Source: Thermoflexales bacterium
GTDB taxonomy: Bacteria; Chloroflexota; Anaerolineae; Fen-1058
Direction of reading: 5' to 3'
Length of the DNA: 8,423 bases
Assembly: GCA_017999195.1 (NCBI GenBank)
Contig: JAGOBP010000149.1
Location: forward strand, 1-8,423
Positions 1 through 5,632 of the stretch are shown piece by piece. The notes under the pieces were generated by a model, which made no database searches, was not told the origin of the DNA, and worked only from the letters and a program-made list of their open reading frames with translations. Within the stretch, counting starts at the first letter, position 1, and each line of letters starts with the position of its first letter. Both the position numbers and the translations under genes were made by a program.

Positions 1-200
1 GAAATCGCCTGCACGATGTCCAGATCAAAAGCCTGCTGCACGGCCAGATTGGCTTCGCACAACACGCGATAGTCCTGATAGTAACGCGACAACGGCTGCT
101 GCACGTAGTGCGCGGCAAACGTCATCATGATGTCGAAGTTCGGCACCCGATCAACCTCGGCGCCACGCAGCCGATTCATCACGCGCTCTTTGGAATTCAT
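1..200 (-). CDS. Uroporphyrinogen decarboxylase-like (URO-D/MtaA superfamily) protein, N-terminal part only
   Basis: Reverse-strand reading from ATG at 200 gives 66 codons before the window ends. The opening (MNSKERV, then RG-x-EVDRVPNF at about residues 12-22) is the typical start of URO-D superfamily proteins, and the stretch from YQDY to LDIVQAI (about 41-66) matches the helix that follows. The MRQAGRY motif of genuine haem-pathway enzymes, expected soon after the DRVP segment, is absent. A URO-D-like protein of the MtaA/CmuA corrinoid-methyltransferase type is therefore more likely than HemE. GGGAG lies 8 nt before the ATG and supports this start. The gene follows xylH on the same strand after 125 nt. 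Members near sugar transporter operons mostly have no proven function, so no reaction is assigned. Family call fairly firm, role unknown. Confidence 0.72.
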   Translation of the reverse strand, partial: MNSKERVMNRLRGAEVDRVPNFDIMMTFAAHYVQQPLSRYYQDYRVLCEANLAVQQAFDLDIVQAI

Positions 201-259
201 GCGACTTGCTCCCGAATCATCATTGCGTATCCATCTCCCGCCTTACTGAAGGGAGTCGA

Positions 260-304
260 CAACACACCCTCACCTGACAGTAATCTCAAGCGAGGGTGTG
301 GTTG
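260..304 (-). terminator. Stem-loop after xylH, no T tract
   Basis: Arms at 263-271 and 292-300 pair perfectly over 9 bp (CACACCCTC with GAGGGTGTG) around a 20-nt loop. Three further pairs form beyond a one-base bulge (260-262 with 302-304). It lies between the xylH stop and the URO-D-like gene. There is no run of T after it on the minus strand, so it is not a standard intrinsic terminator. It may protect the 3' end of the xylFGH message or cause partial termination. Confidence 0.4.
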
Positions 305-311
305 ATCAACC
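300..311. promoter_or_regulatory. 12-bp perfect palindrome, possible operator
   Basis: GGTTGATCAACC is its own reverse complement and starts 15 nt after the xylH stop. Such a short perfect palindrome is the size of many repressor half-site pairs, but it overlaps the base of the neighbouring stem-loop and no convincing promoter sits beside it. Binding is inference only. Confidence 0.2.
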
Positions 312-325
312 GTGCCGCGATTGGG

Positions 326-1501
326 CTAGTCTGACTTCTTCTTGAAATAAACGTCCAGCAAAACAGCCAGCACCAGCACCACGCCCTTAATCACGTACGT
401 CGCGGCGGGCGGTGCATTCAGCATTTGCAGGCCGGTGCTCAGGCTCGCCATTATCAAACCGCCGATCATCGCGCCCGGAATCGTGCCGATGCCGCCCAGT
501 GTGGATGTGCCGCCCAAGATCGCGCTGGCGATCACGTCCAGTTCGTAGCCTGCGCCTGCGCCGATCGTCCCGAAACCCACGTAGGCGGCCAACACGATAC
601 CGGCCACGCCCGACAGGAACCCCATCAGTACGAAGATCAGGAAGATGCTCTTGCGGATGTTAATACCCGACAGACGCGCCGCTTCGCGATTGCCACCGAT
701 CGCATATGCGTAGCGACCGAAGCGCGTGTTATTCGACACGTACGTCATGATCACAGCGACGATGGCGAGCAACAACACGGGGTACGGAATGCCGGGCGCG
801 ACCTTGTACGAGTTGACCACCGCGACATAGACAACCATCAGGGCGGAATAGAGGGCCGTCTTCGCAATATCCAACGTCAATGACGGCAGTGGGAAACCAT
901 ACTTTTGCTTATTGCTGCGCCCTCTGAACATGGTTAAAAACAAGATGATAATGACCGCTGCGGTCAATATCCAGCCCAGCGTGTCCGGCAAATAGCCCTG
1001 CCCGATTTCCGAGAACACCGGCTGATTGGCGGGAATGGTCTTGCCCTCGGTCTGCAACAGCACCAGGCCCTGCAGAATGAACATGCTGCCCAGCGTCACG
1101 ATGAAGGCGGGCACACGCAGATAGGCGATGATGTAGCCCTGCGCGACACCCCAGCCAATGCCCACGGCCAGGCCGATGAGCACCGACATCAACGCTGCGA
1201 CGGCCGGCTGATCGGGAAAAACGGTATTCCAGCGGTTGGCCTGGAAGAAGGCCACCACCACGGACACAAAGCCAGCCAGACGCCCGACCGACAGGTCGAT
1301 GCCGCCCGTGACGATGATCAGCACCATGCCCGCGGCCATCAACGAGGTCACGGACATCTGGCGGAACAGGTTAGAAATGTTTTGCGGCGAAATGTAACCG
1401 CCCTGAGTTGCAACGGCGAAGACCACCCAGATGACCACCAGGGCAATGGTGATCATGTAGGTTTGAATATTCTTGCGGAAAGCCTGGGCGAAGTTAGTCA
1501 T
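326..1501 (-). CDS. xylH: D-xylose ABC transporter permease XylH
   Basis: Inner-membrane permease of a CUT2-type sugar importer, expected to form a homodimeric channel for D-xylose driven by XylG. From the chosen start it is 391 residues, close to E. coli XylH (393). It is strongly hydrophobic throughout, with about ten likely membrane segments. Family marks are GGIDLSVG (66-73), the cytoplasmic coupling loop FGRYAYAIGGN...AARLSGI (261-280), and the Gly-rich ASAILGGTSTLGGIGT region (about 326-341). A polar loop near 194-205 matches the extra cytoplasmic loop of XylH/MmsB-type permeases. Start choice: GTG at 1510, ATG at 1507 and ATG at 1501 are all in frame. The ribosome binding site AAAGGTGAT (1506-1514) overlaps the first two, so ATG 1501 is preferred. 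It follows xylG after 41 nt. A broader multiple-monosaccharide permease (MmsB/GguB type) is the main alternative; the XylF-like partner favours xylose. Confidence 0.88.
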   Translation of the reverse strand: MTNFAQAFRKNIQTYMITIALVVIWVVFAVATQGGYISPQNISNLFRQMSVTSLMAAGMVLIIVTGGIDLSVGRLAGFVSVVVAFFQANRWNTVFPDQPAVAALMSVLIGLAVGIGWGVAQGYIIAYLRVPAFIVTLGSMFILQGLVLLQTEGKTIPANQPVFSEIGQGYLPDTLGWILTAAVIIILFLTMFRGRSNKQKYGFPLPSLTLDIAKTALYSALMVVYVAVVNSYKVAPGIPYPVLLLAIVAVIMTYVSNNTRFGRYAYAIGGNREAARLSGINIRKSIFLIFVLMGFLSGVAGIVLAAYVGFGTIGAGAGYELDVIASAILGGTSTLGGIGTIPGAMIGGLIMASLSTGLQMLNAPPAATYVIKGVVLVLAVLLDVYFKKKSD

Positions 1502-1505
1502 GCTC

Positions 1506-1514
1506 ATCACCTTT
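1506..1514 (-). promoter_or_regulatory. Ribosome binding site that decides the xylH start
   Basis: AAAGGTGAT matches the 16S 3' end in two parts (AAAGG and GGTGAT) and ends 4 nt before ATG 1501. It contains the alternative GTG (1510) and ATG (1507) codons, which therefore cannot be the preferred starts. Confidence 0.6.
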
Positions 1515-1542
1515 GATTAGTCGTTGTCGCGTGTGAGTGGCG

Positions 1543-3060
1543 TCAGGCAATGCCAGTAGCCAGCGCCATGATTTTTTCTTGTGTCGCGTCGGGTGTGTTC
1601 ATAATGCCGTTGGACCGGCCCTGGCACATCACCATCACCCGGTCGCTCATGCCCAGCACTTCTTCCAATTCGCTGGAAATCATGATGATGGCAATGCCTT
1701 GTTCGGCCAATTCATTCATCAATTTATAGATTTCAAATTTCGCGCCCACATCCACGCCGCGGGTAGGATCATCCATAATCAGCACCTTGGGGCCGGACAA
1801 CAGCCACTTGGCGATGACCACCTTCTGCTGGTTGCCGCCCGACAGCGTCTCGGCGGCCACGTGCAAACTGGGCGCTTTGATGGCCAACTCTTTGGCGATG
1901 CGCAAACTCTCCACCACCTCGGCGTTCTGATTGATCCGCATAAAGCCTGCAAATCGATCGAGATTGGGGAGTGAGACATTCTTCAAGATCGTTTGCATCA
2001 ACACCAGGCCGTGGCGCTTGCGATCCTCGGGCACCAGGCTGATGCCGTGTTCCATCGCGCTGTGGCTGTTGGCAATCTTGATTTCCTGCCCATTCAATTT
2101 AAGCGCGCCCTGCGTGATCTTGGCAAACTCGCCGAAGATCGTCATGACCAGCTCGGTACGGCCGGAGCCCATCAGCCCGGCGATGCCCAAGATTTCGCCT
2201 TTGCGCAGATCGAAGGTGACGCCCTTCAGCACTTCCCGATCGCCCCGTGTCGCGTGAAGATCCTTGCATTCAAAGATCACTTCGCCCGGCTTTCGGTTAC
2301 CTTTGGGGAAGCGCTCTTTCATCTCGCGCCCGACCATATAGCCCACCAACTTCTCAGGAGTCAGCGCTTTGGTCGGCTGAGTGGTGACCACTTTCCCGTC
2401 GCGCAACACCGTGACATTATCGGTGATACGGAAAAACTCGCCCATCTTGTGGGTGATGTAGATGCACGTCACGCCCAGGCCACGCAGGATTTCCAAGATC
2501 TCCATTAGTTTGTCAATCTCGGCTTCCGACAAAGCGCTGGTCGGCTCGTCCAAGATCAACACCTTCGCACTCTCGGACAGGGCTTTGGCAATTTCCGTCA
2601 TCTGCATTTTGCCAACGCCCAAATTTCCGACAACGTCTTGCGGCTGAATGTCCAATTTATACTTCGTCAGGATGCTCTGGGTATCAACGTAGAGTTTGTC
2701 CCAATTGATTGAACCACGCTCAACCGGCTCACGTCCCAGGAAGATATTCTCGCCAACAGTCATGCTAGGCACCAGCGTCAGTTCTTGGTAGACAATGGCG
2801 ATGCCGGCTTCGGCAGCTTTGTGGATGGCGCTGGTATCCAACTTCAGTTCTTGGCCGTCATAAATCACGCTGCCGTCATACGTCCCATACGGATAGACCC
2901 CGGACAGGATTTTCATCAGCGTCGACTTGCCCGCGCCGTTCTCGCCGCACAGGCCGTGAATTTCACCGCGCTTCACTTTGAAATTGACGTCGCTAAGCGC
3001 CTTGACGCCGGGGAAACTCTTGGCTACGTTTTTGAATTCTAGGATGATGTCGTCACTCAT
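1543..3060 (-). CDS. xylG: D-xylose ABC transporter ATP-binding protein XylG
   Basis: Cytoplasmic double-domain ATPase powering the xylose importer; 505 residues, the usual length for RbsA/XylG/MglA proteins. Domain 1: Walker A GENGAGKST (39-47), Q-loop YQEL (91-94), signature LGVGKMQ (147-153), Walker B LILDEPTSAL (168-177), switch His in ITHKM (204). Domain 2: degenerate Walker A GLMGSGRTE (295-303), signature LSGGNQQK (406-413), Walker B LIMDDPTRGVDVGAK (427-441), and Ser in MISSELEEV where a switch His would be. One composite ATP site (domain 1 Walker motifs with domain 2 signature) is complete; the other is degenerate, as is usual in this family. An Asp replaces the usual Glu in the domain 2 Walker B. 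Start: ATG 3060 with GGAG 6 nt upstream (3067-3070), preferred over an in-frame GTG at 3072. It lies 111 nt after xylF, with a hairpin between, and 41 nt before xylH. Confidence 0.92.
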   Translation of the reverse strand: MSDDIILEFKNVAKSFPGVKALSDVNFKVKRGEIHGLCGENGAGKSTLMKILSGVYPYGTYDGSVIYDGQELKLDTSAIHKAAEAGIAIVYQELTLVPSMTVGENIFLGREPVERGSINWDKLYVDTQSILTKYKLDIQPQDVVGNLGVGKMQMTEIAKALSESAKVLILDEPTSALSEAEIDKLMEILEILRGLGVTCIYITHKMGEFFRITDNVTVLRDGKVVTTQPTKALTPEKLVGYMVGREMKERFPKGNRKPGEVIFECKDLHATRGDREVLKGVTFDLRKGEILGIAGLMGSGRTELVMTIFGEFAKITQGALKLNGQEIKIANSHSAMEHGISLVPEDRKRHGLVLMQTILKNVSLPNLDRFAGFMRINQNAEVVESLRIAKELAIKAPSLHVAAETLSGGNQQKVVIAKWLLSGPKVLIMDDPTRGVDVGAKFEIYKLMNELAEQGIAIIMISSELEEVLGMSDRVMVMCQGRSNGIMNTPDATQEKIMALATGIA

Positions 3061-3087
3061 CGCCAGCTCCACCCATTCATTCAGGAT

Positions 3088-3131
3088 GTCTTCCGCGTCT
3101 CACCAGAATATGGCCGTGAGACGCGGAAGAC
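3088..3131 (-). promoter_or_regulatory. Strong stem-loop between xylF and xylG, probable mRNA stabiliser or processing site
   Basis: Arms 3088-3103 and 3116-3131 are perfectly complementary over 16 bp (on the plus strand GTCTTCCGCGTCTCAC pairs with GTGAGACGCGGAAGAC) around a 12-nt loop. The structure starts 40 nt after the xylF stop and ends about 17 nt before the xylG ribosome binding site. No T run follows on the minus strand, so full termination is unlikely. Position and strength fit the hairpins known in other binding-protein operons, which protect the upstream message from 3' exonucleases so that binding protein is made in excess over membrane parts. The function here is inferred from that precedent. 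Confidence 0.65.
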
Positions 3132-3171
3132 TACTCAGTGCTAAACCACCCGATCGTTACTGCGGCCGTCT

Positions 3172-5388
3172 TTAGGGCTTCGGCGGCTTCTGGGCATCGG
3201 GAATGTCGCGATAGACATCATCGTACTTCTGGAAACCGCTCTTCACGACGATGTCGAACACGTTGTCCTTGGTCACTTGCGTAACCGGCAGGAACTGCGC
3301 CTGAACTTCACCCGTGTACTTGGGATCATTCGTCAGCGCGGCCAGCGTGTAGGACTTCAGTTCAGGAATCTGCGCACCCGTGACCAACTTGTCCATCAGG
3401 TCAATGGCAATTGGGGCCAGGTTGCGGATGTCTTTCATGATCGACACGGTCAACTCGCTCTTGACGATGCTGTTGCAGCCGTCAGCGGTGGCATCTTGGC
3501 CCGAGATTGGCACTTTACCCGCCAAGCCCTGCGCCTTCAACGCTTGCAACGCGCCCAGCGCCGTGCCGTCGTTCGACGCCACAACCGCGTCAACCGCATT
3601 CTTCTGCGCCGTCAGGATGTTCTCCATCAACTTCAGCGCGTTCGCCGCATCCCAGTTGTCCACCCACTGGTCGGCCACCACCGTGATCACGCCCTTGTCC
3701 ACATACGGCTGAACGATCTCGTCCTGGCCCTTGCGGAACAGAATGGCGTTGTTGTCCGTCGGGCTGCCGCCCAACTTCACCAACTTCAGCGGATTCTCTT
3801 TCGTCCACTTGCCGCCGTCGATGTCCACAGCCTTCAGCACGCCCAACGCCTGCTGGCGGCCCACTTCTTCATTATTGAACGACAGGTAGGCCGCAATCCC
3901 GGTCGACTTGATCAACCGATCGTAGGCGATGACTTTCACGCCCGCCTTGCCGGCCTTGTCCACGGCCGTCGCCGCAGCGTCGCCGTCTTCGGCCACGATG
4001 ATCAAGCCCTTGGCACCCTGCGCGATCATGTTGTCGATCTGGTCGTTCTGCAACTTCACATCATGATTGGCTTCCTGGACCAGGACTTCGTAGCCCTTGG
4101 CTTCCAGCAGCTTCTTCATCAGATCGGCTTCTTCCTTCCAGCGCTGCGTCGAGTAGTCCGACATCGAGATGCCGATCTTGCCGCCGCCAGCGGCGGGGGC
4201 CGCCGGGGCCGCCGTCGCACCAGTGTTGGGATCAGGCTTCTGATCGGCGGGGATGTCACGATAGACATCGTCATACTTCTGGAAACCACTCTTCACCACG
4301 AGCTCGAACACGTTCGCCTTGGTAACCTGATCAACCGGCAGGAACTGCGCCTTGACTTCACCCGTGTACTTGGGATCGTTCGTCAGCGCGGCCAGGGTGA
4401 ACGACTTCAGTTCGGGGATCGTCGCACCCGTGACCAACTTGTCCATCAGGTCGGTCGCGATCGGGGCCAGGTTGCGGATGTCTTTCATGATCGACACGGT
4501 CAACTCGCCCTTAACGATACTATTGCAGCCGTCAGCGGTGGCATCTTGGCCCGAGATTGGCACTTTACCCGCCAAGCCCTGCGCCTTCAACGCTTGCAAC
4601 GCGCCCAGCGCCGTGCCGTCGTTCGACGCCACAACCGCGTCAACCGCATTCTTCTGCGCCGTCAGGATGTTCTCCATCAACTTCAGCGCGTTCGCCGCAT
4701 CCCAGTTGTCCACCCACTGGTCGGCCACCACCGTGATCACGCCCTTGTCCACATACGGCTGAACGATCTCGTCCTGGCCCTTGCGGAACAGAATGGCGTT
4801 GTTGTCCGTCGGGCTGCCGCCCAACTTCACCAACTTCAGCGGATTCTCTTTCGTCCACTTGCCGCCGTCGATGTCCACAGCCTTCAGCACGCCCAACGCC
4901 TGCTGGCGGCCCACTTCTTCATTATTGAACGACAGGTAGGCCGCAATCCCGGTCGACTTGATCAACCGATCGTAGGCGATGACTTTCACGCCCGCCTTGC
5001 CGGCCTTGTCCACGGCCGTCGCCGCAGCTGCGCCATCTTCGGCCACAACGATCAAGCCCTTGGCACCCTGCGCCACCATGTTGTCGATCTGGTCGTTTTG
5101 CAGCTTCACATCATGATTGGCTTCCTGGACCAAGACTTCGTAGCCCTTGGCTTCCAGCAGTTTCTTCATCAGATCGGCTTCTTCCTTCCAGCGTTGCGTC
5201 GAGTAGTCCGACATCGAGATGCCGATCTTGCCGCCGCCAGCGGCGGGGGCCGCCGGGGCCGCGGGTTGCGCGGGGGCAGCCGGGGCAGCAGGAGCCGGAG
5301 TGGCCGCCGGGGCGCACGCGCCGAGCAACATGGCGAAAGCCGCCATCAGCGACAAAATCTTCAGCGAGCGATTCGTTCTGCGATTCAT
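3172..5388 (-). CDS. xylF: Tandem-duplicated D-xylose-binding lipoprotein XylF (two fused binding domains)
   Basis: Extracytoplasmic xylose-binding protein that delivers sugar to XylGH. At 738 residues it is about twice the usual XylF (330). Signal peptide 1-24 with lipobox LGAC and lipidated Cys25; Pro/Ala linker 26-50; domain 1 about 51-380; linker about 381-400; domain 2 about 401-730. Each domain carries the XylF/Peripla_BP_4 marks at a constant 350-residue offset: QRWKEE (65-70/415-420), AYDRLI (138-143/488-493), GGSPTDNNA (190-198/540-548), DQWVDNW (223-229/573-579), ASNDGTA (254-260/604-610), SGQDA (279-283/629-633). Several match E. coli XylF closely, notably DQWVD and the VVASND to SGQDA stretch. 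Over 330 aligned residues I count 12 differences, none in these motifs, so both pockets should bind the same sugar. Start ATG 5388 has GGAGG 6 nt upstream. No frameshift or stop lies between copies, so a single fused chain is expected. Confidence 0.9.
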   Translation of the reverse strand: MNRRTNRSLKILSLMAAFAMLLGACAPAATPAPAAPAAPAQPAAPAAPAAGGGKIGISMSDYSTQRWKEEADLMKKLLEAKGYEVLVQEANHDVKLQNDQIDNMVAQGAKGLIVVAEDGAAAATAVDKAGKAGVKVIAYDRLIKSTGIAAYLSFNNEEVGRQQALGVLKAVDIDGGKWTKENPLKLVKLGGSPTDNNAILFRKGQDEIVQPYVDKGVITVVADQWVDNWDAANALKLMENILTAQKNAVDAVVASNDGTALGALQALKAQGLAGKVPISGQDATADGCNSIVKGELTVSIMKDIRNLAPIATDLMDKLVTGATIPELKSFTLAALTNDPKYTGEVKAQFLPVDQVTKANVFELVVKSGFQKYDDVYRDIPADQKPDPNTGATAAPAAPAAGGGKIGISMSDYSTQRWKEEADLMKKLLEAKGYEVLVQEANHDVKLQNDQIDNMIAQGAKGLIIVAEDGDAAATAVDKAGKAGVKVIAYDRLIKSTGIAAYLSFNNEEVGRQQALGVLKAVDIDGGKWTKENPLKLVKLGGSPTDNNAILFRKGQDEIVQPYVDKGVITVVADQWVDNWDAANALKLMENILTAQKNAVDAVVASNDGTALGALQALKAQGLAGKVPISGQDATADGCNSIVKSELTVSIMKDIRNLAPIAIDLMDKLVTGAQIPELKSYTLAALTNDPKYTGEVQAQFLPVTQVTKDNVFDIVVKSGFQKYDDVYRDIPDAQKPPKP
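3185..4212 (-). repeat. XylF repeat unit 2 (C-terminal copy)
   Basis: Second unit of an in-frame 1050-bp-offset direct repeat inside xylF; it aligns without gaps to 4235-5262. Hand comparison gives about 32 mismatches in 3211-3472, none in 3473-3978 (506 bp), and about 12 in 3979-4212. The right boundary falls in the GC-rich Pro/Ala linker coding sequence. Unequal crossing-over between units would delete or add one whole binding domain in frame. Confidence 0.93.
4235..5262 (-). repeat. XylF repeat unit 1 (N-terminal copy)
   Basis: First unit of the direct repeat in xylF, encoding the domain next to the lipoprotein linker; partner of 3185-4212. The identical block here is 4523-5028. The two units are separated by 22 bp (4213-4234) encoding the unique part of the interdomain linker. 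Confidence 0.93.
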
Positions 5389-5390
5389 TA

Positions 5391-5400
5391 CTTTCCTCCA
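5391..5400 (-). promoter_or_regulatory. Strong ribosome binding site of xylF
   Basis: TGGAGGAAAG with the GGAGG core 6 nt before ATG 5388. It is the strongest well-placed site in the window, which fits high production of the binding protein. Confidence 0.8.
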
Positions 5401-5424
5401 AAACAGGTTAATGGGATTGGACTG

Positions 5425-5475
5425 TCAAACACGATTTACAACGATGGTGTAGGGTGGATTGAGTGGCTGGGACAT
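5425..5475 (-). CDS. Possible 16-residue leader peptide in the xylF 5' leader
   Basis: ATG 5475 opens a short frame (MSQPLNPPYTIVVNRV, TGA at 5425-5427) just behind a near-perfect AAAGGAGG (5478-5485). The gap between this site and the ATG is only 2 nt, shorter than normal, so translation may be weak or the site may simply attract ribosomes. It lies wholly within the predicted leader, downstream of the promoter and 36 nt before the xylF start. No run of regulatory codons or alternative hairpin pair is evident, so attenuation is not supported. It could equally be chance. Confidence 0.22.
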   Translation of the reverse strand: MSQPLNPPYTIVVNRV

Positions 5476-5501
5476 CGCCTCCTTTCAATAGGTGCTCCAT
5501 C

Positions 5502-5531
5502 ATTATAGAAGTGGAAAATGGTGCATCGCAA
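5502..5531 (-). promoter_or_regulatory. Sigma-70-type promoter of xylFGH
   Basis: On the minus strand TTGCGA (5526-5531) and a perfect TATAAT (5502-5507) are separated by 18 nt. Transcription should start near 5495, giving a leader of about 105 nt before xylF. It lies just downstream of the terminator after the regulator gene, which fits a separate transcription unit for the transporter. An inverted repeat at 5546-5550/5561-5565 lies just upstream of the -35. Confidence 0.65.
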
Positions 5532-5545
5532 CCGGTGGAGACATC

Positions 5546-5565
5546 AAGCGAACAAGCATGCGCTT
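5546..5565. promoter_or_regulatory. Short inverted repeat upstream of the xylF promoter
   Basis: AAGCG (5546-5550) and CGCTT (5561-5565) face each other across 10 nt, with GCATGC inside the spacer. The spacing is plausible for a dimeric regulator contacting two major grooves, and it sits about 15 nt upstream of the -35. The arms are only 5 bp, so chance is a real possibility. I cannot match it to a known XylR operator. Confidence 0.18.
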
Positions 5566-5601
5566 CAACGCGCGCAATTATACCCGATTCTCAGCTCGAA
5601 G

Positions 5602-5629
5602 AAAAAAACCGTCCCCGCCACTGCGGGCG
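5602..5629 (-). terminator. Intrinsic terminator after the ROK regulator
   Basis: On the minus strand CGCCCGC (5623-5629 with loop AGTG) pairs with GCGGG and, beyond a GA bulge, CG, giving 7 bp. One G and then seven T (5608-5602) follow. It begins 3 nt after the regulator stop codon and should end the xylB-regulator transcript before the xylF promoter. Confidence 0.65.
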
Positions 5630-5632
5630 AAT

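Noticed and set aside
201..259. A promoter for the URO-D-like gene
   Set aside because: Only a ribosome binding site is clear. TTGAGA in the upstream hairpin loop has no acceptable -10 at the right distance.
3590..4858. Two identical 72-codon minus-strand frames, one in each xylF copy
   Set aside because: They are an alternate frame inside the duplicated xylF block; their identity follows from the DNA identity, not from selection for a protein.
3185..5262. The long direct repeat as a mobile element, CRISPR array or composite transposon
   Set aside because: There are only two units, they are coding and in frame, and there are no terminal inverted repeats, transposase gene or target-site duplication.
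3277..5508. A plus-strand open frame of 743 codons antisense to xylF
   Set aside because: It mirrors the codon bias of xylF, has an Arg/His/Leu/Val-rich composition without a recognisable domain, lacks a ribosome binding site, and is doubled only because xylF is doubled.
5425..5508. A longer leader ORF starting at the ATG next to the -10 box (TATAATGATGG)
   Set aside because: The ATG lies upstream of the expected transcription start near 5495, so it would not be in the message.
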